Notes under the pieces: model-generated
The model's database searches: none
Seen by the model: only the letters and a program-made list of their open reading frames with translations
What the model was told of the DNA's origin: nothing
Source of the DNA: Mixophyes australis
Lineage: Eukaryota; Chordata; Amphibia; Anura; Limnodynastidae
Reading direction: 5' to 3'
Assembly (NCBI GenBank): GCA_036250195.1
Contig: JAVHZZ010000017.1
Span: 2,356,001 to 2,420,000, forward strand
DNA: 64,000 bases
Part shown: positions 45,735 to 56,607 of the stretch, one piece after another
How positions within the stretch are numbered: position 1 is the first letter of the stretch
Layout of the letters: every line of letters begins with the position of its first letter
Position numbers and translations under genes: made by a program

Positions 45735-45940
45735 AGAAAATGTGTATTATTATTATTATAATTATTATTATTATTATTATTTATTTTTAAGGCCAAATGT
45801 GCTTTACAGATTAGTGAGTAAAACATGTCATACATAAAACAGCTACATACAATATAGATAAAATAAATGCTAATATAAAAACCAAGGGTAGGGAGAACCC
45901 TTCTCCTGAGAGAGCTACAATCTAATTATAGCAATAAAAG
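45735..45940 (-). repeat. LINE 3'-end fragment with (AAT)n tail
   Basis: Plus-strand (TTA)n at 45747-45781, then aaggccaaatgtgctttaca, and later gagagctacaatctaattat, the same layout as the LINE tail at 16455. Confidence 0.5.
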
Positions 45941-46387
45941 TGCAGCAAATAATGTATAAGCCAAAAATGCCCCATAGCTAATAAAAAAATGCCCCAGTTA
46001 GTGCCTTGTGCATTTTCTACACCAGGTCTGACGTTCTATGGGCCCTAGTGATAGTCTCCAGCCCTTTATTCAGGTAAGCCCACTTGTGGGGTCACAGGGG
46101 GAGCAGCAGAGTAACCTGTATATAATAAAAGAGTGAATCTACAGGACTGTAATGGTGCCCATGTGCATTAGCCCCAATGTGAACTAAACTAATCCAGAAC
46201 TAACAAAATGATTTTAGTCCATCTTGAGCCCCCCGTGATAGAGAACCAAAGATGGATGGAGAGAAAGGGGGTGAGTGGAAAGTAACAGAGATTAGAAAGG
46301 ATGAGAAAGTAATGGGGTGAGGGGAGAAGGATGAGCGAGGGGAGACAAGACAAGGTTGGAGGTAAAGTGTAGAATACATTTAAACAC

Positions 46388-46694
46388 AGTGGGCCTGATT
46401 CATTAAGGAGAACAAAGCAAAAAGGACTATATTTGATCCAAGACAAAACCAGGTTAAAATGTAAGGGGTGCAAATGAGTTTATTATTTTGCATATAAGTT
46501 AAATACTGGCTGTTTTTCCATGTAGCAAACAAATACTTGATAGCTTTATTTTTACACTGAATTTTAAAGTTGACCTAGGACATGCCCTAGCCCTAAATTT
46601 ACCCCCCCCCCCCTCTCCAATGCAACATGGTTTTGCCAAGGTGCAAAGTTACTCATTTATTTTGCTTTTCTTTCCTTAATGAATTAGACCCAGT
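46388..46694. mobile_element. MITE (301 bp), same family as 36454-36814
   Basis: Ends gggcctgattcattaagga and ttccttaatgaattagaccc (46391-46691), flanked by AGT on both sides. Confidence 0.75.
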
Positions 46695-48179
46695 ACCTTT
46701 GGGACACATTTTTTGAGACCTGCTTTTAGTAACTTTTTTTATTAAATAATGAAGAGCTCTGAAAGTAACCATGTTTTGAATAATTTTCCTAACAACAGAT
46801 TGATCGCTAAGTCTGACAAGAGACACAACAATGAGTGAAGACAAGCCTGTCATCCGCAGTTCTTCCAGATGTAAGAAAAATATAAATGTGTTCATTAGGG
46901 CGGGGAACCCAGAGGTAATATCAAACAAGAATTTAATACGGACATTTAGGGCACCCAGTGGTACACCCAGCACCCCCCATCCCCCATCTTTCATGTAAGT
47001 CCGATGTAACTTGTTGAGTCCTGAAGCCGCTGTCAGCATGTTCTGTTACAGACAGATAGCGCTCACCTTCCGGTCCTGCCCTGGTCTCTGGCTGTAGGAG
47101 AGCAAACTGCCAGTAAGGGGTAAGAGAAGAACTGCTCCGGGCCCTGACAGCAGAGTTTGCAGGGTAGTTTGTTTTCTATGATTGTCAGCAAATTATGGCT
47201 CCATTTGTGTGTTTATTAACAGATTATGGCCCCGTTTTCTATGACTGATGCTATAATCCGGTGACAATTTTTTAACGTTATCACTAAATATTATATGGGA
47301 GCTGCTTTACATATATAAAATAGCAGATTTCCTCCAACTGGATATGGGCTTTTTCTGGTAAGATATATTTTGGTTCCTCCCTATATCATGTTTGCGCCAA
47401 TGCCTCTCAGTATGTGTTTTTTCCTTGTTTATGGTATAGTTTCACCACAATTGATAAGCAGTATGGTAGTTACCTCCCAAATGTCCCAATTTCAGCAGAA
47501 GAGTCCCGAATTTAGGGCTCTGTCCACTATCCTGCCCGGGGACATATTTGTCCAGCTTGTGGGAATGTTGGGATAAGGGCGATAGCTAATGACCACGCCC
47601 TCACTGTGCCTTGACCACGCCCCATCAAGATGTGGTCATGTTTGTCTACTTTGTATGTCCCTGTATTTTGTATACTCTGTTTTTCCCAATACCTGTTCTG
47701 CCGATCACTGTGTTATATTACATATCAACTACGATAGTAATAATAATTAATGGGACTCATGTACTAGCCAAGGTCCACGGTTATGCCGCGGTAGCTAGCT
47801 TTTCCATGTAGATCAGTTATGGACTCTCTATCGGCATAGGCCACATTCTAATCGGAAAATTTCACAGAAGCGATGTTCAAATTGAAAGTCCCTTATCCCA
47901 CCTGAGTGTCAGACGGTGCAGACTGGATCTACACACAAGAGGGAGCTATTGCACACAAAGGAACGCACATAAGAGACAACTGGGGAGGAACTAAGGGTGA
48001 AAGGCACAAAACAGGGATAATGAACAAACACATGGATGAAGATCAGACACATAAGGAACATGTTTAACAGATTTTATATTGCTAATACCATGGGGTAAAT
48101 TAATGATAATTTATAGTAAAACAAAGTCACCCATCATTGAGAATATATTAGCTGATAATGAATATTCTTGTCTCCCCAG
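46695..48179. other. Probable first intron of the cassette-exon gene
   Basis: GC-richer stretch at 47040-47170 with a donor-like GTAAGAG at about 47119, possibly another first exon. A 128-codon antisense frame at 46653-47039 lacks support. Confidence 0.35.
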
Positions 48180-48271
48180 TGCCAGAAGCTGTAATGGAGA
48201 CCCTCGTTGGAGATCCCAATGACACCTCCCGGAGGAATAAGGAAAACATCGCTGGACATTCCATCGCTGAG
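48180..48271 (+). CDS. Cassette-exon gene, exon 2 (start exon)
   Basis: Acceptor gtctccccag, donor gtaaaa. The frame before the ATG also stays open to the acceptor (PEAV), so a start in an upstream exon is possible. Confidence 0.6.
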
Positions 48272-51200
48272 GTAAAATGTCTTGTCTACTATATTATATA
48301 TGGAAGATCGTTGTTCAATTCTAAATTGAGGCACAGGTTAAGCTTCAACACATGTGACAATGCGCTTATGTTGTAATATTGTTACATTTTAGTTATATTA
48401 TAAGTAATATTCAGTCTTTATTCCATGCCTCCCAACTTTTGCAATCCCCGAATCAAAACAAAACACAGTTTGCAGCAGTGCGTCCATAAATGGAGGTGTG
48501 GTCACATCACAATGGGTGCGTGGCCACACCCTCATGGGCACCCTTTACCCTCCTCCCCTAACAACGCCAAAGATTTTAGTCTCTTCTATGTATAAAGATG
48601 TACATGTAATATTATGGGCCAGATTCATGTTCAGACTTATCTTGCGTGAAATAGACCTGCGCTTGCTCCAAAACGGACTTTACTCCAATTAACGCAATTG
48701 CATGTAATTCATGTCCAAAGCAAATGACACTTACGACTGCCTACAACACATAAGGGAACAATGGTGGCAAGGTTTTTCTCCTGGACAAAACCATGTTACA
48801 ATGCAAGGGGTGAAAATAGGGTTATTATTTAGCACATAAGATAAATACTGGCTGTTTTTCATGTAACACACAAATACTTGATAGCTTTAATTTTACACTG
48901 AAATTTAAAGTTGATCTAGGACATGCCCAACCCCAACTATAAATCTACCATGACATTTTAAATTTGCCTCCCACTCCAAGGCAACATGGTTTTGCCAAGA
49001 TGCAATGTTACTCCTTTTTTTTACTTATTTTCTTTTCCTTAACGAATCAGGCCCATTGTATGTACAATATGCATTAAGGAGATCTTGATTTATGTATTTA
49101 ATGTAAAAAAAATATAAATATGATTATACTGTTTAGAGTTGTTCATCATTTTTTTTCTAGGCTTTATTTAAATACCTTATATTGCACATACGCTTGTGTG
49201 TATACTGCGCTGTGCTCTGTTAATGTACAACATGTAACGTTTAGGCAGATTGCACTTACACCCAGATTCAAACTGAAACACATCTTGATGTCCGCTTGGA
49301 TTTGAATATGGGTTCCGTGATCTTTTCTTAAGAGCAAGTTAGGTGCAAGTTGCGTTCGGACTTGAATCAGGCCCTATATGAGCCTCCTCTTCAAGGTTCT
49401 CATGTTTCCCTAATATGATCCTCACCAGGTAGTGGTCCAGGTACCAGTTATTCCCACTAATGGTTCTTTAACATCCATCTTGCAAAGAGCCTGTGGTATG
49501 AATCAGCAGTCATTTTTATACCAGTATCATGTAAATTTCATCACTTAAATTCAAAGTTGAAATGTATTAATAGTCTCTAGTAACCTCTGTCCATGTTATT
49601 CCAATTCACTGGCTTTCCTTTGTATTGAGAGTCATTCATTTGTTTCCCTCCTACAGTATGTTTGTAATGACATTTACTTTTTATTTTCCCGGTTGTCTTA
49701 GGAGAGTGTATCAAGCCCGAAGTCACCACCACAGGGATTTTATGTGGGCTCCAGCTCGGAGGTATTTTCTACATATATAACTTTCTAAAGATATAAGTCT
49801 TTCCATCAGTGGACTCTTCATTTTATATTTACTTATTTTACACCAATGGTATATGGTTGAGGTTGAAGCCATAGGTCCTGGTGGTGATGTGATGGTGGGT
49901 GGTCTACAGCAACATCAAACTGTGTGGTGTGGTAAGACAAAAAATGAAATCCAGTCCCCTGGATGAGTGTAATTAAAATGATTGCCCCCTTGTTGTTCAT
50001 AATTAATCCCTAAATGATATTAATTATTATTAGTGCCCCCTTGATGATTATAAATTATAATAGTGCCCCCTTAATGATATAATTATTTTAGGGTTTCTCT
50101 CTTTTTTCGTCTCTCTTGTGTCCAGCACCTGTTCACGCAGTGTGTGCAGGGAGGCCCCTGGACGTGACGTAATAACGCTGTCATACTTAGGGGAGCCGGG
50201 GGCCCCTGCATACAGTCACATCTGGGACTAGGTGCTGCTGGCAATTAAGATGGCAATTTTTAAAGGAGAACCCCGGCGTGATCTGTGTATCTGCTAAAAT
50301 GTAACATTCTCAACTTGTATAAGTTAATGGTAGATGCAACTCATTTAGGAAATAGGACAGACTGTATAGGCGAGCATCACATATCTGGGGTTAACCATAT
50401 TTACTTTTTATGTTCCCGGTTGTCTTAGGAGAGTGTATCAAGACCGCAGTCACCACCGCGGGTATTTTATATGGGCTCCAGCTCGGAGGTATTTTCTACA
50501 TATATAACTTTCTAAAGATATGTCTTCCCATCAGCGGACTCTTCATTTTATATTTATTTATTTTACACCAATGGTATATGTTTGAGGTTGAAGCCATGTG
50601 TTGAGAGACTTTCATTTTTAAAACCCATATACTTCCTCCTACAATATGTTTGTAATGACAATTACTTTTACTGCCCCCGGTTGTCTTAGGAAGATGTACC
50701 AAGCGCCGGATCAGCACCTCCAGGAGTACATTTGGATTCCAGCTTGCGAGTAAGTATTGTCTAGGTATACAGCTTTCTAAACATATAAATCTTCCCATCA
50801 GCGGACTCTTCACAGATTGAATATGGTTGAGGTTGATGGGGCATGTTAGCGGTGGGTGGTCTACACCAACAGCGAGCTGGGTGGAGGGCTGGAGCAAAGA
50901 TGAAATCCAGTACTTCTAAGGTACCAGATGCAAACATCCGATCTCTATTATCTGTCTGCTAATATGGGTCATTTCTATATCTGACCTTGAGAAAACTATC
51001 CTGTTCAGTCGTCACAATGACCGAAATATACTGTCTCCCGTTTTCTTTCTTGTCCTGGATTCATAGAACTCCCTTCCACTTACTTGTATAAGTATGAATG
51101 GAAGAGGTGTAACATAATCTACAAGAGTAGATCAGTTAGATCTGAATATTCCCACCGGTCTGTGAGGTCATTTTGGTGAATGATGTTTGAGAACAGAGAT

Positions 51201-52232
51201 GTCTCATGTTTATAATGACATTTACTTTTTCTGCATCCTGTTTTCTTAGTGTCATGCACCAACACCGGATACAGATTTAGAAAAATATCTTCTGAATTAC
51301 ACCTTTAAGGTATGTTCTAGATATACAACTTTTTAAAAGACTCTCCATATTATATTTATTTAACACAGATGGAATATGGTTGAGGTCATGGGCCTTGCTG
51401 GTTGGTGATGGTGGGTGGTCTACAGCAATGTGTACATATCAGATATCTATTATGCTCCTGTTAATATGAATAATTTCTATATCTGCACCTGATAAAACTA
51501 TGCTGCCCAGTCATCACAATGTATAAAATATTCTGTCTTCTTCTTACTCACCCACTTGTATGAGTATGAGTGGATGAGGTGTAAAGTAATCTCCTTCAGT
51601 AGATCATTTCGACCTGAATAGATCTGACAGTTCATAAGGCCACTATGGGGAAAGATGTTTGAGAACAGAGATCTCACATCTATAATAGAGTTCTCTGGAA
51701 TCAAATTGAATAAGAAAAGGTTCCGTACAGAGAGTGCTTGTTATGTGGCCATGGTGCACTGCTGGATGACTGACAGTGATGCCTCAATCCCTGACCGTGG
51801 TGATAGTATGGTGATGGTGATAGTATGATGTTTAAGGGCAAGTTACTCCACCCAGTGCAGAAACACAGGGCCAGGCCAGTGCCTCCTATAGAGAAGCACA
51901 TGGCAGCAATCTGCACCCAGGAACTTCTAAGATAAGAGAATTATACAGGTCACTCTTTCTTGCTTTAAAGACATAAGAAGTTGGGCAGTCAGGTGACATT
52001 TTTCGGACTTTGAGGTCATTACTCATAAGATCTGGTTGACCTGCTGTCATCATATTGTGAATGTAGCAAAGGAGGCAGAGCTAGATTAAGGATTTGGGGG
52101 GCCCAGGGTACTTAAGAGAGGGGGGCCCTATGGTCTAACGTTAACAGCACAGTGCCATCATTCAGGGAGAGAGTTACTAAGTCACATAGTTCTAAACCTA
52201 CTACAATAATACACTATTAAATGTCATGTATG

Positions 52233-52273
<41 letters not shown>

Positions 52274-55006
52274 ATAATGTATTAATGTAGTAATCTATGT
52301 ATGAAATGTAAAATTTACGTAAATTCAAATTTGCAATATCATCCTAGACCCTAGTAACTCCTATTCTTGTTATAACAATTCACTGGATTTTCTCTGTATT
52401 CATTTTTAAAACCCATATTCTCTCTCTGTAATAACATTTACTTTTTCTGCTCCTTGTTGTCCTATTAGTGCGCACCAAGACTGGAGTCACCGCCCCCAGG
52501 ATTTTATCTGGATCACAGCTCGGAGGTATTTACTAAGATACAACTTTCTAAAAATATAAGTCTTCCCATCAGTGACCACTTCACATTATATTAATTTTAC
52601 ACAGATGGAACATAATTGAAGTTGAGGCCATTGGGCCTTGGTGGTGGTGGTGGGAGGTCTAAAGCAACAGCAAGCTGGGTGGAGGGGTGGAGGGGTGGCG
52701 CAGAAAAATGGAATCCAGTTCAGATACCAGGTACAGCAGAGGATATGTGGAAAAATCAGATTTCTATTATGCTTCTGCTTATATGAGTAATTTTTATATC
52801 TGGGCTTGCAAAACATTTAGATTTCTGTTGAGAACATGACAAAATATCCTACCCCACACTTGCTGCCTAGGTGTGATCTTTGGCTCAAAACTATCCTTTA
52901 TTCCCCACATCCCATCTCTATCTCTCTGACCCCCTGACCAACATTGCTGTGTGACTGGATCATATAGCCCACTGAGCACTTTTTACAGTTGCAATCTGAC
53001 CAATATACAATATATAGCACTTAACCTCATGTATCAAACTTACATTGTCCCATAGGTTGTAAGCTTGTGAGCAGGGTCCTCTTACTTCTCTGTCTGTCTG
53101 TATTACCCAGTACTGTTTTATTACTGTGTTTGTATCCATTTGTAAAGCACTATGGAATATGCTGGCGCTATATAAATAAATGATGATGATGATAGTACCA
53201 GAGGTAGCAAAAGTCAACACAAAGCCCAGGAGTAGAGCTGGACATCGGGAAATCTTCTACCTCCTGATAAAATTGATCTCTTTAGGATCGAGTGTTTGAT
53301 TCCTGAGGGTTTCCCATTTCATGCAACGTTTGTAAATATCTGCTAAATTACACTATCAGTTACTCTGATATCCTACTATTAGTCTGGGGATGGTCTTCTC
53401 ATTTGTTTGGTTCACGTGAAGTGCTATCCTGTTTTACGAGTACTAGGAATGTATCTTTGGCTGTAGCTCCTAAAATTTCAGTCCATTATTGGTATTTGGC
53501 TTCCGCATGTAGATTAATATAACAGACGCAACACAAATATAATCTGCCTTGTTTGTTAAACCATGCGCATGTCCTTTTGGCTTTGTCTACCTGTTTCTTT
53601 TATTAAGCTGACATTCTGCTATCTATATGTCCTCTTTTTAATTTCTGTCCAATGCCGTCTACTTCTACTACTGGGAATGTCTTGTTATGATTGGTTACTG
53701 CAAGTTACAGCTCATCTGTGATATCTCCATCAGCTTAAAAAAACAAAACAACTTAATGCACATGCAGCCCCAGGAGTGAATTGCGTAAAACTAATGGTTG
53801 CTTCATGGTTAGGATATTGTACCTGTGTACATGGTTTACCCCATTGTGTAGTCATTCTTTTCATATGCATACATTTTATCAACAGTCAGAATTCTCAGCA
53901 TCTGATGAAGTGAAGACAACTGAAGATGCTGGATTTGAAGTTCCCATCAATGAGGTATGGTGGCTTTTTGACTTCATATTTAGATGGATTCTATTATCCT
54001 CTGCAAAAGGTCTGCTTGGCGGAAACAGATAGATCAGGGGGCGGCTTTGCTAAGTGCAGATAAGGCGCACAACTGTGTCTAGTTTTGCACTGTTATTTTA
54101 ATGAGTTAGTTTGGGAGGAGAAGCTGCTTTTAGGGAAGCAACTGAATATTTTGATGTTTGTATATGAGCCTTAGAGCTTCTGTAGTTCATCACATGACTT
54201 TATTAGAACACATAATGGTGAAGGAAGCTGGTAAAATTCATTATGTCCGCACAATTTGTGTTCTTTAATTAAGTTACATTCAGAGGAGGGAATTCAATTG
54301 ACAGCATTACTCGTGAGAATAACGCGTTCCTTGCACTATTAATGTTACTACGGTAATAGTGCACATTATTACCGTTAGTACGGTAATCTCAACATTGATT
54401 TTCGCCTGCAGCTCTGAAAGCCTTGAGTAGAGAGCCGCGTTAAAATTATCGTACTAACGATAATAGGGCGTGGGCTGCGTTATTCTCACGAGTAACGCTG
54501 CCAATTAAATTCCCCCATAGAACATCCAGGCCTGCGATAATAAATAATCCTTGTTACATTTACTAAGATCAGTATCAGTTTTCTTAGCAGGCTTGGACTC
54601 AAACTTTTTTCCCCTACAGAATACACATGAGAAACAGACAGCAACAGAACGTCTTCATGCTCTATGCAGCTTGGTCTCAGACTGTACACCATCTCCACCA
54701 GAAAGACCGCATGCCTCAATTGACAACATCCCTTCTTCCGTTCCCGTGGTCATCACTACATCACCGCAGGTGGACACAAGAGAGATCACCATCGAGAATG
54801 ATGCACAAGCAGATTTTTCATTCTTCTGTTTGTGCTCATGGTGCTGCCTTCCAGCAGACCAGCAGCAGCGGAGGCAACAGCAAACATCTGGCCCCCGGAG
54901 ATCTCGTCTTCAGTCCCTGTGGAGGTGGATTCGTAAAAGATGTGGAAGGGTGGTTTCTGCGAGCAACATCAGTGGAAACCAAGACAATGGCAGCGCTGGG
55001 AACTGA
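48194..55006 (+). CDS. Unrecognised multi-exon gene with tandemly duplicated cassette exons (predicted 276 aa)
   Basis: Joined exons: 48180-48271 (ATG at 48194, G at -3 and +4), 49702-49761, 50429-50488, 50690-50749, 51250-51309, 52469-52525, 53886-53954, 54620-55006. Every intron has GT/AG edges. From the ATG on, every junction is phase 0, so the frame is open from start to stop. Content: 26-aa acidic start (METLVGDPNDTSRRNKENIA); five cassettes of 19-20 aa at residues 27-125 (ESVSSPKSPPQGFYVGSSSE type); a 23-aa acidic exon; a 128-aa C-terminal exon with a Cys cluster (CLCSWCC, residues 218-224) and a basic Trp/Arg segment (SLWRWIRKRCGRVV). No signal peptide or known domain. I do not recognise the family. 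Splicing and start are inferred. Confidence 0.62.
48614..49373. mobile_element. Nested MITEs
   Basis: The outer ends gggccagattcatgttcag and ggacttgaatcaggccc are weakly inverted. Inside, about 48745-49053 is a diverged copy of the 46391-46691 MITE (shared aaatactggctgtttttc, acaaatacttgatagcttt and ttaacgaatcaggccc). Confidence 0.55.
49702..49761 (+). CDS. Cassette exon 1 of the unrecognised gene
   Basis: ESVSSPKSPPQGFYVGSSSE. Acceptor ggttgtcttag; donor gtattt. Intron flanks on both sides are shared with the next cassette. Confidence 0.65.
50429..50488 (+). CDS. Cassette exon 2 of the unrecognised gene
   Basis: ESVSRPQSPPRVFYMGSSSE. Differs from cassette 1 at four residues; flanking intron sequence is almost identical to that at 49702, so this is the youngest duplication. 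Confidence 0.65.
50690..50749 (+). CDS. Cassette exon 3 of the unrecognised gene
   Basis: EDVPSAGSAPPGVHLDSSLR. Acceptor ggttgtcttag; donor gtaagt. Confidence 0.6.
51250..51309 (+). CDS. Cassette exon 4 of the unrecognised gene
   Basis: CHAPTPDTDLEKYLLNYTFK. Most diverged, but the same length and phase; acceptor tgttttcttag; donor gtatgt. Confidence 0.58.
52225..52275. repeat. (TA)n microsatellite
   Basis: About 20 TA units followed by ATAATAATG. Confidence 0.88.
52469..52525 (+). CDS. Cassette exon 5 of the unrecognised gene
   Basis: CAPRLESPPPGFYLDHSSE, one codon shorter than the others. Acceptor gtcctattag; donor gtattt. Confidence 0.6.
52855..53195 (+). repeat. L2-like LINE 3' end
   Basis: SLGVIFGSKLSFIPHI-like ORF2 text near 52868, then the 3' tail ggttgtaagcttgtgagcag ... 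gctggcgctatataaataaa and (TGA)n. Lies in an intron. Confidence 0.6.
53196..53885. other. Intron, nothing recognised
   Basis: No repeat class or exon recognised. Confidence 0.4.
53886..53954 (+). CDS. Exon 8 of the unrecognised gene
   Basis: SEFSASDEVKTTEDAGFEVP followed by INE: 23 residues, acidic. Acceptor ttttatcaacag; donor gtatgg; phase 0 at both sides. Confidence 0.58.
54288..54515. mobile_element. MITE (about 228 bp) in the last intron
   Basis: Left end gggaattcaattgacagc and actcgtgagaataacgc; right end gcgttattctcacgagtaacg and gccaattaaattccc: inverted ends of about 40 bp. Related fragment at 41408-41575. Confidence 0.75.
54620..55006 (+). CDS. Last exon of the unrecognised gene
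   Basis: Acceptor tttcccctacag. 128 codons then TGA at 55004-55006. Pro/Ser/Thr-rich (SDCTPSPPERPHASIDNIPS), then a Cys/aromatic cluster (FSFFCLCSWCCLP), a Gln/Arg run and a basic amphipathic-looking segment. A second open frame over the same bases (54627-55061) has no matching upstream exons and is less likely. Confidence 0.6.
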   Translation, partial: NTHEKQTATERLHALCSLVSDCTPSPPERPHASIDNIPSSVPVVITTSPQVDTREITIENDAQADFSFFCLCSWCCLPADQQQRRQQQTSGPRRSRLQSLWRWIRKRCGRVVSASNISGNQDNGSAGN

Positions 55007-55740
55007 GACATACCATCATGCGGCATACAGGGTGAGCTCATGTCTTGCACTGAAGGGTTAAGTTGTTACATAGTCTGATTCTACACATACTAACCTAGGA
55101 AACACCTATATTGTACTGATGCACTATCCACAATGTTCTACACATATATACACCAAGAAAATAATAATCAGATTCTGTTGGCTGAATCCCAAGGATTCAA
55201 CTAAACACAAATCTTCCTAAACCTGCTAGGAATTATCCACATTTTAATCCAAATTCAGGATTCTGTACATCAATATATTTTACATATAATACATTTTCCA
55301 CATTTAGAAATATAGCTGTAACATAAGTCTTCTAGTTTTACTCTTTCCTTCACCATCAGCCATCTAAAGATACAATATATTTACATAAATTAGTGGTCTT
55401 AAGTATGGATTTAACCAAATCTACCAGAGATCTTTAATTCTTCATATAAAACCTGCACATACTACAAATGTATTAGAAACATGAAATTATCTGATAGAAG
55501 AGGACTAGTGACTGTATCCGTCAGTGCAAGACATTTCCCCTGTTCATGAGCACGGAAAGATGGACACTGTTGCTGATTTAACACCAGATGTTTCATATAG
55601 ATATATAGATATATAAATATATAGATCTAATTGTTTAATTTAGATATACAGATATAGATGTTTATGTAATATGCTTAAAATATTGGTAGTTACAAAAAAA
55701 CAAAAAAAACAAAAAAAATATTATAAGAGTAAGAGAGGGC
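55007..55740. other. 3' flank of the unrecognised gene
   Basis: AT-rich with an A-rich stretch at 55690-55720. No clear AATAAA close to the stop was found. Confidence 0.4.
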
Positions 55741-56001
55741 TGGGATTAGTAGTGATATAAACACTGAGGGTGCATGTAGATGAAAAGGTTAAGGTGACTG
55801 GCGGGTCAGGTTCAGGGCAGGATCATGCGTCCTCCCTGGCAGGTCATCGAGTGTCCCCTGCACGATTGCCTCAAATTTAGTTGACCCAGGTCAGCGAGCA
55901 GGTCCAGTCGCGGTCGGCTGACCGTAGTTTGTTTACTTTAGCACTGTTGGTGGATGCGGGGACTGCGGCTCCTGGGCCGGGGAGCTCTCTATCTGTTTCT
56001 C
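55741..56001 (+). pseudogene. Host Ngaro-like element, left end and gag start (right-hand copy)
   Basis: Starts near gtgatataaacactgaggg, which resembles the A repeat (tgatataaacactgagggg). A frame reads GSGSGQDHASSLAGHRVSPA then, after a stop, LALLVDAGTAAPGPGSSLSV. The same frame continues after the gypsy element at 61526 (SPSAGSAGCVTSGQRSGRAS). Confidence 0.55.
55997..56001. repeat. Target-site duplication TTCTC (left)
   Basis: Matches TTCTC at 61526-61530; 5 bp is the normal Ty3/gypsy value. Confidence 0.9.
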
Positions 56002-56398
56002 TGTCATGACTGATAGTGGGTACCTGCTGTTGTTGGCGCAACTCAGAGGAAGGCGCGGAGTCTAACGTGCCCCTGGTATTCACCAGGAACCCCCGCAAGG
56101 AAGTATGGACTCCGCTGCAGGGACACGCAGGTCGCGGTCCTTCCTAGAGTCCACAGCGAGATACAAGGAGGTGTCAGACAGGCCGGGTCAGCAACGTTCA
56201 GGTAGAAGAGGTACAAAGGGAAATCCAGAAGAATGGTGAGGCAAGCCGGGTCGGTAACTTTCAGGGAGAACAGTACAAAGGCAGAATCCAAATAGGGGTG
56301 GTCAAACGGTCCGGGTCAAAAGGTCACAAGCAGCACGAGGATAGTCAGGAACGAATACAGCAACTGGTATACACAAACGCTGGAGGCAGGAAGACCTG

Positions 56399-56439
56399 AT
56401 ACTCTGGCACTGGTGAGAGGGCAGGAAGAGGTTTAAATA
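56399..56439 (-). promoter_or_regulatory. LTR core promoter and RNA start
   Basis: TATTTAAA at 56432-56439 on the minus strand. About 31 bp downstream, RNA would begin GCCAGAGTAT (56408-56399), the sequence complementary to the primer-binding site. The active equivalent in the 5' LTR is 61280-61320. Confidence 0.6.
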
Positions 56440-56510
56440 CTGTGGTAACCCAATCAGAATCAGCGCTGCAGCGCTGTCATACCTGCCGCCGGGAATCCTT
56501 CATAGCGTCC

Positions 56511-56599
56511 CGTTGCCTAGCAACGGGGCGCGTCATCACACCCAGAGGTCGGACGGCAGGGGGATCCGGAAGTGATGCGTCTGGTTGCTATGCAACCAG
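56511..56599 (-). promoter_or_regulatory. Two X-box-like palindromes and an ETS-like site in U3
   Basis: CGTTGCCTAGCAACG (56511-56525) and CTGGTTGCTATGCAACCAG (56581-56599) both fit the RFX half-site pattern GTTGCY-N-RGCAAC. CCGGAAGT (56566-56573) fits an ETS site. All lie 70-160 bp upstream of the TATA box. Present in all three LTRs. Confidence 0.45.
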
Positions 56600-56607
56600 A
56601 CGCGCTG

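Noticed and set aside
46653..47039. 128-codon antisense frame
   Set aside because: It overlaps the end of a MITE and shows no recognisable domain.
54627..55061. 144-codon alternative frame over the last exon of the unrecognised gene
   Set aside because: Only the other frame is in phase with all upstream exons. Kept as a minor alternative.
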